Of a stretch of 64,000 nt of DNA, positions 1-6,638 are shown piece after piece. The DNA comes from Luteococcus peritonei (GTDB lineage: Bacteria; Actinomycetota; Actinomycetes; Propionibacteriales; Propionibacteriaceae), in NCBI RefSeq assembly GCF_039526385.1, contig NZ_BAAAIX010000009.1, forward strand, positions 186,001-250,000, given 5' to 3'. The translations under genes and the position numbers were made by a program. Within the stretch, counting starts at the first letter, position 1; every line of letters begins with the position of its first letter. The notes beneath the pieces are model-generated. The model was not told the DNA's origin. It did not search any database and saw only the letters and a list, made by a program, of their open reading frames with translations.

Positions 1-1906
1 GGGCCACCAGGGCGAAGGCCTCCGCAGCGCCGGAGGTGGGCAGCACCATCTCGGGGGCGACGCCGTGGCGTCCGGCCAGGGCCTCGCGGGCCTGGCGGGC
101 GTCGGGATAGGGGGCCCAGGTCTCCGGGCGGGCCAGCTGCTCGGCGAGCCAGCCGGGCGGGGCGGTGCGGCGCACGTTCACCGCCAGGTCCACCAGCCCT
201 TCGGCCAGGTCGGCGTCGCCGTGGTGGGTGAGGTCGGGGGAGGTGGTGCGGCCATCGTGCCTGGTGGTGCGGGCACCGTCCAACGGGATGCGGACACCGT
301 CCCCCAACGGGGTGCGGGCGTCGGGCGTCGCGCTGTGGGCCCGCGCGGTGTCGTGGCCGACCCTCGTGGCGTCACCGGCTGGGAGATTCGGGGCGACCGC
401 GCGCCCTTCCTCCGGGGCGATGCCCGCGCCCTCCTCCGAGGCACCCGAAGCGGCCGCATCTCCTGCTGGCAAGGGATGGTGCGTGGCCCAGTCGGCGGCG
501 GCGAGGGCCAGCCGCTGGGCGGCCTGCGGGAAGCCGGCCCAGTGCAGGTGCTGGTAGCTGGCGTGCACGGTGGGCCGGCCGGTGCCGGCCGGGTCGGCGC
601 TCAGTCCGTCGAGCGTCTCGGCCTCACCCAGCTGCCAGGCCGGGGTGATCCGGCTCCCGCCGCCGTCGGGCGCTGCCTTCTCGGGTCCCGCCAGTTCGAC
701 GACGGTGCGGTGGAACTCGTGGCTGGCCACCTGCTGCCCGGCATCGGCCAGCAGGGTGTCGCCGACGGCCACCGGGGTGCGGTAGCCCAGCTGCAGTCGC
801 GGGGCCATGCGGGCGGTGAGGTCGAGGGCCCCGCTCATCGGTCGGCCGTCGATGCTGCGGCACAGATAGAGCAGGCCGGCGCACTCGGCGACGGTGGGCA
901 GCCCGGCGCCTACCAGGTCTCGTACCTGCTCGCGCAGCGGCAGGTTGGCGGCGAGCTGGTCGGCGTGCAGCTCGGGGAAGCCGCCGCCCAGGTAGAGGGC
1001 GCTGGTGCCGGGCGGCAGGCAGGTGTCGGTGAGCGGGTCGAGGTCCACCACCTCGCAGCCCGCGGCCTGCAGCAGCTCGACGGTCTCGGGATAGCGGAAG
1101 GTGAAGGCGCGCCCGCCGGCCACCGCCACCCGCGGCCGGCCGTCCACCGGGCGCACCACCGTCGAGGGGTCCCACGGCTCCACCATGACCTCCGGGGCAG
1201 AACGGGCGACGCGCAGCACCGCGTCGAGGTCCAGGTGCTCGGCCACCAGCCGGCCCGCGTGCTCCACCATCGCGGCGGCCTGCTCGCGCTCGGCGGCGGG
1301 CACCAGGCCGAGGTGGCGCGAGGGCGTGACCAGGTCCGGGTCGCGCGGCAGAGCTCCCAGCAGCCCGATGCCCACCTCGTCCAGGGCGCGACGGCACTCG
1401 GCGATGTTGCGCGGGCTGGAAGTGTGGTTCAGCACCACGCCGGCCACGTCCACGTCGTCATAACGGGCCATGCCCAGCGCCTCGGCGGCCAGCGTGCGCG
1501 AGGAGTGCGAGGCGTCCAGCACCAGCACGACGGGGGCGCGCACCAGGCCGGCGGCATGGGCGGTGGAGCCGAAGGCCTTGCGACCCACCGGGTCGGTGCC
1601 CAGCCGCCCGTCGAACAGGCCCATCACGCCCTCGATGACGGCCACCTCGGCACCGGCGGCGCCGTGGGCGAAGAGCGGGGCCACCAGCTCGGTGCCGCAC
1701 AGGTGCGGGTCGAGGTTGCGACCGGGGCGGCCGGTGGCGAGCGCGTGGTAGCCGGGGTCGATGTAGTCGGGGCCCACCTTGGCGGGGGCCACCTGCAGGC
1801 CGCGCTCGCGCAGTGCCGCCATCAGCCCGACGGCCACCGTGGTCTTGCCGTGCCCCGAGGCGGTGGCGGAGACCACCAGGCGGGGTGGCAGGGGAGTGGC
1901 GCGCAT
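1..1906 (-). CDS. cobB: Cobyrinate a,c-diamide synthase fused to threonine-phosphate decarboxylase (partial, runs off left edge)
   Basis: The reading frame starts at ATG 1906 behind GAAGGA and stays open to base 1. Residues 1 to about 470 are CobB/CbiA: a P-loop-like SGHGKTT near residue 17, the dethiobiotin-synthetase-like fold, and a class I glutaminase half with AECAGLLYL (Cys about 342). CobB uses ATP and glutamine to amidate side chains a and c of (hydrogeno)cobyrinic acid. A low-complexity Ala/Thr/Pro linker (about 470-560) leads to a second domain starting LAEGLVDLAVNVR and continuing YPDARQAREALAGRHG and TSGAAEAF. That matches the N-terminus of PLP-dependent threonine-phosphate decarboxylase (Pseudomonas CobC, Salmonella CobD), which makes aminopropanol phosphate. 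No stop codon separates the two. The CobB half is sure; the fusion partner is likely but incomplete. A cobalamin riboswitch lies directly upstream. Confidence 0.9.
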   Translation of the reverse strand, partial: MRATPLPPRLVVSATASGHGKTTVAVGLMAALRERGLQVAPAKVGPDYIDPGYHALATGRPGRNLDPHLCGTELVAPLFAHGAAGAEVAVIEGVMGLFDGRLGTDPVGRKAFGSTAHAAGLVRAPVVLVLDASHSSRTLAAEALGMARYDDVDVAGVVLNHTSSPRNIAECRRALDEVGIGLLGALPRDPDLVTPSRHLGLVPAAEREQAAAMVEHAGRLVAEHLDLDAVLRVARSAPEVMVEPWDPSTVVRPVDGRPRVAVAGGRAFTFRYPETVELLQAAGCEVVDLDPLTDTCLPPGTSALYLGGGFPELHADQLAANLPLREQVRDLVGAGLPTVAECAGLLYLCRSIDGRPMSGALDLTARMAPRLQLGYRTPVAVGDTLLADAGQQVASHEFHRTVVELAGPEKAAPDGGGSRITPAWQLGEAETLDGLSADPAGTGRPTVHASYQHLHWAGFPQAAQRLALAAADWATHHPLPAGDAAASGASEEGAGIAPEEGRAVAPNLPAGDATRVGHDTARAHSATPDARTPLGDGVRIPLDGARTTRHDGRTTSPDLTHHGDADLAEGLVDLAVNVRRTAPPGWLAEQLARPETWAPYPDARQAREALAGRHGVAPEMVLPTSGAAEAFALVA

Positions 1907-1969
1907 GTCGTCCTTCGCGACGGGCGGCGAAGGGGCGACGGGAACCGTCCGCCCCTGGGCCGGGAGCGG

Positions 1970-2075
1970 TCAAGGCGCACCAGACAGGCGACCGGGCTCG
2001 TCCCCGTGCAGGGGCATCACCGTTGCGGGACAGCGCCGGGTTCTGACCGGCTTCGCTGGACCTGGTGCACTGGCC
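1970..2075 (-). promoter_or_regulatory. Cobalamin riboswitch 1 (controls cobB fusion)
   Basis: Read on the minus strand the segment contains GAAGCCGGTCAGAACCCGG, then GCTGTCCCGCAACGG (the B12-box core), then CGAGCCCGGTCGCCTG, flanked by pairing GCACCAG and CTGGTGC. This is the order expected for an adenosylcobalamin riboswitch. Downstream lies a GC hairpin (CCGCTCCCGG to GGGGCGGACGG) and the GAAGGACGAC-ATG start of cobB, so B12 binding probably represses cobB. Its sequence is nearly the same as riboswitch 2 at 13665-13766, including the start-codon region, so the two arose by duplication. Confidence 0.92.
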
Positions 2076-2100
2076 GGGAGGCCAGCGGATCCCACCCTAG

Positions 2101-2480
2101 CGGGCGGCCCGGACGAGCCGGGGAGCAGGTGGGTTGTGGAGGTTGGTGGCACGCGCGGCCGGTGCGGCGGTGAGGTGATGGCGGCCCCGAGCCCAGGAGC
2201 GAGGCTGCGGCGCGTGCCAGGACGCTGGACAAGGGTGGCTTCCGCGTGTGCGCATACACACCCCCATACACACTTCGAGGAACCGCCAGGAGGATCCGGT
2301 GCCAGGCGGCGGCGTGGGTGCTCGCCCCCGGATCGCGGCCGTACGGTGCACGTCGCGGCTGCTGCAGCAGGGGTGATCCGGATGGCCCGGCCGTGATCGG
2401 GACCTGCCGCGCACCCCACCCGTCGCGGGCCCGTCGGGCTGTGCCATGATGTCGCCAGCCGCACCAGCGGCTGACAAGTC
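2101..2480. other. Divergent intergenic region between two riboswitches
   Basis: No credible gene is seen in these 380 bases. The segment must hold the promoters of the minus-strand cobB leader and the plus-strand cobG leader. The only visible sequence feature is a short imperfect direct repeat around CATACACAC near 2255-2275. No clear -35/-10 pair was identified. Confidence 0.5.
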
Positions 2481-2484
2481 CACA

Positions 2485-2592
2485 CGCCACCATGGCGACG
2501 CGAGGAAGCCGGTTGAGCCGGCACGGTCGCGCCACTGTAGCCAGCCCCACGGGGCCGGGAGTCAGGAACTCGCCCGCCATGGTCGTCCCCGA
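2485..2592 (+). promoter_or_regulatory. Cobalamin riboswitch 2 (plus strand, controls cobG-cobM)
   Basis: The segment reads GAGGAAGCCGGTTGAGCCGG, then GGTCGCGCCACTGT, then GGGAGTCAGGAACTC, the conserved core blocks of a cobalamin riboswitch of the type common in actinobacteria. It is bounded by ATGGCGACG near 2493 and a partner around CATGGTCGTC near 2579. It is diverged from the other two riboswitches of this window, so it is not a recent duplicate. A small hairpin (ACGAGA to TCTCGT, about 2595-2613) and the CAGGAGAAGCC ribosome-binding site of the leader ORF follow, which suggests translational control. Confidence 0.92.
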
Positions 2593-2624
2593 CCACGAGA
2601 CGCGTCATCTCGTCAGGAGAAGCC

Positions 2625-2702
2625 ATGAACGCTGTACCCCGCGTGCCCCGGCACGCCACCCGCTCCGTCCGTCCCTGCGGCATCGAGGGGGTGGCACTGT
2701 GA
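2625..2702 (+). CDS. 25-residue leader ORF upstream of cobG
   Basis: An ATG at 2625 sits seven bases behind AGGAG, the best ribosome-binding site in this leader, and opens a 25-codon frame. It ends in TGA at 2700-2702, overlapping the GTG start of cobG as GTGA. The peptide is Arg/Pro/Val rich, carries one Cys (RPCGIEGVAL) and has no membrane segment. I recognise no family. The overlap suggests that its translation delivers ribosomes to cobG, so the riboswitch may act on this start rather than on the cobG start directly. It could also be a chance frame within the leader, but the site and the exact overlap argue for translation. Confidence 0.5.
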   Translation: MNAVPRVPRHATRSVRPCGIEGVAL

Positions 2703-3565
2703 GGACCCGACCCGATCGTTGCCCCGGCGTGCTGCGCCCTTGGCCCGCCGACGACGGCCTGCTGGTACGGATCCGGCTGGTCGCCGGCCGCCTCACCACC
2801 GATCAGCTGCGCCAGCTCTCCCGCGCCTCCCAGGACTTCGGCGACGGGATCGTGCGCAGCACCAATCGCGCCAACCTGCAGCTGCGCGCCTTCGGCGACG
2901 ACGGCACCGGCCACCTGCGCCCCGAGGCGCTGGCCGCCATCACCGCCACCGGCCTGCTGCCCTCGCCCCGCCACGACCTGGTGCGCAACATCATGGCCAG
3001 CCCGCTCACCGGCATCGCCGGCGGTCGCGCGGACCTGCGCGGCCTGGTGGACGAGCTGGACCGCCTGCTGCTGGCCTACGACAGCCTCACCGGCCTGCCC
3101 GGCAAGTTCCTGTTCGTGCTCGACGACGGGCGCGGCGATGTGCTGGCCCACCCCTGCGACCTGGGCATCGTCGCCCTCGACGAGCGGATCGGCCAGCTGC
3201 GCATCGGCAGCGGATGGGGCGACGTGGTGGAGCTGGACCGGGCCCCCGGGATCCTGGTGGAGCTCGCCGCCGCCTTCGTCGCGAAACGTGGCGAGCAGCC
3301 CACCGCGCCCTGGCACGTCGCCGAGATGGAGACCGGCTTCCGGCCGCCGCAGTCGCCCGAGCCGGGACTCCCGCCGGTGCTCGGCTCCCTGCCCTTCGGC
3401 CCGGTGGAGCAGGCCCCGGGCTGGCGCCACGAGCCCTTCGGCGAGGCCGGCCTGGATGCGGCGCAGGTGGAGCGGATCACCACCGGCGTCGACCAGCTGT
3501 TGGTCACCCCCTGGCACGGGGTGCTGGTGCCGCCACCCGTCGTCGAGCGCGAGGCCGTCGCATGA
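2699..3565 (+). CDS. cobG: CobG-like precorrin-3B synthase, short form
   Basis: The 288-residue product starts at GTG 2699, chosen because RPDRCPGVLRPWPADDG is the usual N-terminus of actinobacterial CobG proteins. It shows the ferredoxin-like half domain of the nitrite/sulfite reductase family (residues about 10-75, with DFGDGIVRSTNRANLQLR) followed by the siroheme-domain first half (SPLTGIAGG, LPGKFLFVLDDGRG). CobG oxidises precorrin-3A to precorrin-3B in the oxygen-dependent route. The protein ends at VTPWHGVLVPPP, before the C-terminal Cys-rich motif that normally binds the 4Fe-4S cluster, and no CxxxxxC...CxxxC pattern remains. It is thus shorter than typical family members and its activity is uncertain. 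The stop overlaps the cobH start (ATGA). Confidence 0.82.
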   Translation: MRTRPDRCPGVLRPWPADDGLLVRIRLVAGRLTTDQLRQLSRASQDFGDGIVRSTNRANLQLRAFGDDGTGHLRPEALAAITATGLLPSPRHDLVRNIMASPLTGIAGGRADLRGLVDELDRLLLAYDSLTGLPGKFLFVLDDGRGDVLAHPCDLGIVALDERIGQLRIGSGWGDVVELDRAPGILVELAAAFVAKRGEQPTAPWHVAEMETGFRPPQSPEPGLPPVLGSLPFGPVEQAPGWRHEPFGEAGLDAAQVERITTGVDQLLVTPWHGVLVPPPVVEREAVA

Positions 3566-4224
3566 GCCTGCGCCCACCCACCCGTCGCTACGACTACCAG
3601 CCGCTGGGCGAGGCCATCTACCTCGACTCCTTCGCCACCATCCGCCGTGAGGCCGACCTCTCCCGCATCCCCGCCGACGCGGAGAAGATGGCGGTGCGGA
3701 TGATCCACGGCAGCGGCCAGGTGGACCTGGCCCAGGACCTGGTGGTGCACCCCCACCTGGTCCGGGCCGCGCGCGGCGCCCTGCAGGCCGGGGCGCCCAT
3801 CCTGTGCGATGCGCAGATGGTGGCCTCCGGCGTCACCCGGCGACGGCTGCCCGCCGACAACGAGGTGCTCTGCCTGCTCGGCGACCCGCACGTGCCGGAC
3901 CTGGCGCGCGACTGGGGCACCACCCGCAGCGCCGCCGCCGTCCAGCTCTGGACCGACCGGCTGGCCGGCGCCGTCGTCGCCATCGGCAACGCCCCCACCG
4001 CCCTGTTCCACCTGCTGGAGATGCTCATCGACGGCGCCCCGCGCCCGGCCGCGATCGTCGGCTGCCCGGTGGGCTTCATCGGTGCCGCCGAGTCCAAGCA
4101 GGCGCTGGCCGACCTGGCCGACGAGCACGGCATCGACATCCCCTTCGTGACCGTCAGGGGGCGTCGGGGTGGCTCGGCGATCACCTGCTCGGCACTCAAC
4201 GCACTGGCCCAGGAGCAGGAATGA
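3562..4224 (+). CDS. cobH: Precorrin-8X methylmutase
   Basis: This 220-residue protein matches CobH/CbiC over its whole length. It moves the C11 methyl group of precorrin-8X to C12, giving hydrogenobyrinic acid. Visible family signatures are the N-terminal RYDYQPLGEAIYLDSFATIR, the MIHGSGQVDL block containing the conserved catalytic His, DAQMVASGVTR, and the C-terminal IVGCPVGFIGAAESK. The start ATG overlaps the cobG stop by four bases, and its own stop overlaps the cobIJ start in the same way, so translation is probably coupled through the operon. Confidence 0.95.
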   Translation: MSLRPPTRRYDYQPLGEAIYLDSFATIRREADLSRIPADAEKMAVRMIHGSGQVDLAQDLVVHPHLVRAARGALQAGAPILCDAQMVASGVTRRRLPADNEVLCLLGDPHVPDLARDWGTTRSAAAVQLWTDRLAGAVVAIGNAPTALFHLLEMLIDGAPRPAAIVGCPVGFIGAAESKQALADLADEHGIDIPFVTVRGRRGGSAITCSALNALAQEQE

Positions 4225-5843
4225 GCGGACGGCTGCACGGCGTCGGGGTGGGCCCCGGCGACCCGGAACTGGTGACCCTGAAGGCCGCCCGGCTGATCGC
4301 CCAGGCCGACGTGGTGGCCTGGCACCATGCCGCGGGCAAGCCGTCGAATGCCCGACGGGTGGTGGCCGACCTGATCCCCGCCGGCGTGCTGGAGGAGGCC
4401 CTGACCTATCCGGTGACCACCGGCGCCACCAGCCATCGGGGCGGCTACGAGGGCGCCATGGCCGACTTCTACACCGAGGCCGCGGAACGGCTCGCGGTGC
4501 ACCTGGCGGCCGGACGCGACGTGGTGCTGCTGGCCGAGGGCGACCCGATGCTCTACGGCTCGTTCATGTACATGTTCGACCGGCTGGCCGACCGCTTCGA
4601 GGTGGAGGTGGTGCCCGGCGTGCCCGCCTTCGCCGCCGCCACCGCGGCCGTCGCCAGCCCGCTGGTGCGCCAGCGCGACGTGCTCTCGATCCTGCCCGGC
4701 ACCCTGCCGGAGCCGGAGCTGGCCCGACGCCTGGCCGACACCGACGGCGCCATCATCATGAAGCTGGGCCGCACCTTCCCGTCGGTGCGCCGTGCCCTGG
4801 AGTCCGCCGGCCGGCTCGACGGCGCGGTCTACGTGGAGCGCGCCTCGATGCCGGAGCAGCGCTGGCTGCCGGTGGCCGAGGTGGACCCCGCCACCGTGCC
4901 CTACTTCAGCCTGATCGTGGTGCCCGGCGACGCGCTCAACGGCACACGCTCCCGGACTGCAGGGGACTCTGCGGCGGACGCACCCCAGGCGTCGGTGACG
5001 ACTGGTGATCGCCCGGCGGCGGTCCCCGGCCCCGAGGCATCGGCGACCACCGACGCCCCCGCCGAGCTGCTGGTCGTCGGTCTGGGTCCCGGCCCGGAGC
5101 GCTGGATCACCCCCGAGGTCACCGAGGCGCTGGCCGGGGTGGGGCACGTCGTGGGCTACGGGTCCTATGTGAACCGGGTGCCGCAGCGCCCCGGGCTGGT
5201 GCGCCATGCCTCCGGCAACACCGTCGAGGTGGACCGGGCCCGCGAGGCGCTGGAGCTGGCCCTGGCCGGTGAGCGGGTGGCCGTGGTCAGCGGTGGCGAC
5301 GCCGGGATCTTCGGCATGGCCGCGGCCGTCTTCGAGGCGGCCGAGGACCCGCGCTTCCACCGTGTGCCGATCCGGGTGCTGCCCGGGGTGAGCGCGGTGC
5401 AGGCGGTGGCCGCGCGCGCCGGGGCCCCGATCGGCGCCGACTTTGCCGTCATCTCGCTCTCGGACCGGCTCAAGCCCTGGCCGGTGGTGGAGCAGCGGCT
5501 GCGCCATGCCGCCCGGGCCGACCTGGTGCTGGCGCTCTACAACCCGGCCTCCCGCTCACGCACCGAGCAGATCGAGCGGGCGCGGCTGGCGCTGCTGGAG
5601 GAGCGCGGTCCCGAGACCGTCGTCGTGGTGGGCCGCGACGTGGGCCGCAGCGAGGAGGAGCTGCGGGTGACCAGCCTGGGCCAGCTGGACAGCAGCACGA
5701 TCGACATGAAGTGCCTGGTCATCGTGGGCTGCGAGGGCACCCGCGTCTCGCCGGCGGGGGTCTGGAGCCCGCGCTTCGTGCCGGACGATGCTGCTTCGAG
5801 CGTCGAGGCAGCGGGCGTCGAGACCGCGGGAGGGCAGCGATGA
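4221..5843 (+). CDS. cobIJ: Precorrin-2 C20-methyltransferase / precorrin-3B C17-methyltransferase fusion
   Basis: The 540-residue product joins two tetrapyrrole methylases. Residues 1-241 are CobI: GVGVGPGDPELVTLKA at the N-terminus and LLAEGDPMLYGSF in the SAM-binding fold. Residues about 242-280 are an Ala/Thr/Pro linker. Residues 281-540 are CobJ: LLVVGLGPGPERWITPEV, VVSGGDAGIFGMA and LVLALYNPASRSR. CobI methylates C20 of precorrin-2. CobJ methylates C17 of precorrin-3B with ring contraction. The same fusion is known from Mycobacterium (CobIJ). It overlaps cobH and cobM by four bases on each side. Confidence 0.96.
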   Translation: MSGRLHGVGVGPGDPELVTLKAARLIAQADVVAWHHAAGKPSNARRVVADLIPAGVLEEALTYPVTTGATSHRGGYEGAMADFYTEAAERLAVHLAAGRDVVLLAEGDPMLYGSFMYMFDRLADRFEVEVVPGVPAFAAATAAVASPLVRQRDVLSILPGTLPEPELARRLADTDGAIIMKLGRTFPSVRRALESAGRLDGAVYVERASMPEQRWLPVAEVDPATVPYFSLIVVPGDALNGTRSRTAGDSAADAPQASVTTGDRPAAVPGPEASATTDAPAELLVVGLGPGPERWITPEVTEALAGVGHVVGYGSYVNRVPQRPGLVRHASGNTVEVDRAREALELALAGERVAVVSGGDAGIFGMAAAVFEAAEDPRFHRVPIRVLPGVSAVQAVAARAGAPIGADFAVISLSDRLKPWPVVEQRLRHAARADLVLALYNPASRSRTEQIERARLALLEERGPETVVVVGRDVGRSEEELRVTSLGQLDSSTIDMKCLVIVGCEGTRVSPAGVWSPRFVPDDAASSVEAAGVETAGGQR

Positions 5844-6589
5844 TCCACTTCGTCGGAGCCGGTCCTGGCGCCGCCGACCTGCTCACCGTGCGCGCCACCC
5901 GGCTGCTCGCCGAGGCCGACGTGGTGCTCTATCCGGGCACCTACCTGGACCCGGAGGTGCTGGCCCATGCCGGTGCCGGGGCGCGGCTGGTGGACACCCA
6001 GCGGATGGACCTGGACCAGATCACCGAGGTGATGGTGCAGGCCGACCGGGAAGGCCTGCAGGTGGTGCGGCTGGCCTCCGGCGACCTGAGCGTCTACTCG
6101 GCGCTGCACGAGCAGACCCGACGACTCGACGCCGCCGGCGTGGCCTGGGACTGCACCCCCGGCGTGCCGGCCTATGCCGCGGCGGCCGCCCTGGTGGGCC
6201 GGGAGCTGACCGTGCCGTTGCTGGCCCAGTCGGTGGTGCTGACCCGCACCCAGGCCCGCTCCACCGCGATGCCCGAGGGGGAGAGCCTGGAGGCCTTCGC
6301 CGCCACCGGAGCGACGCTGGTGCTGCACCTGGCCATCACCCGGTGCCGCGAGCTGATGGAGCGCCTGCTGCCCAGCCACGGCGCCGACTGCCCCGTCGTC
6401 GTGGTGCACCGCGCCAGCCAGCCCGACGAGCTGGTGCTGCGCGGCACCGTCGCCGACATCGCCGACCAGGTGGAGGCCGCCGGCCTGCGCCAGGCCGCGG
6501 TGATCCTGGTGGGCCGCGCCCTGGCCGCCGGGCAGGGCACAGAGTCCTTCCTCTACGACCCGACGCGGGAACGGCGCCGCGCGGACTGA
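5840..6589 (+). CDS. cobM: Precorrin-4 C11-methyltransferase
   Basis: This 249-residue protein is a single tetrapyrrole methylase of the CobM/CbiF type. It transfers a methyl group from SAM to C11 of precorrin-4. Motifs are IHFVGAGPGAADLLTVRA at the N-terminus, YPGTYLDPEVLAHA, RLASGDLSVYSALHEQ and the TRTQARSTAMPEGE block typical of CobM. It starts ATGA-overlapped with cobIJ and is the last gene of the plus-strand operon. It converges on the minus-strand cobKL gene, only about 50 bases away, and no strong terminator hairpin is visible between them. Confidence 0.95.
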   Translation: MIHFVGAGPGAADLLTVRATRLLAEADVVLYPGTYLDPEVLAHAGAGARLVDTQRMDLDQITEVMVQADREGLQVVRLASGDLSVYSALHEQTRRLDAAGVAWDCTPGVPAYAAAAALVGRELTVPLLAQSVVLTRTQARSTAMPEGESLEAFAATGATLVLHLAITRCRELMERLLPSHGADCPVVVVHRASQPDELVLRGTVADIADQVEAAGLRQAAVILVGRALAAGQGTESFLYDPTRERRRAD

Positions 6590-6638
6590 ACCGCCGCGGC
6601 AGCGGGCCTGGCCGGCGGCACCGGGAGCTGGAGCGTGC

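Noticed and set aside
2625..2702. The small leader ORF as a CbtB cobalt-transport subunit
   Set aside because: CbtB proteins are about 60 residues with a membrane helix and a His-rich end. This peptide has 25 residues and no hydrophobic segment.
1970..3577. Long minus-strand reading frame opposite cobG and the riboswitches
   Set aside because: It runs through two riboswitches and opposite a clear CobG gene, with Arg/His/Gly-rich sequence typical of high-GC shadow frames.
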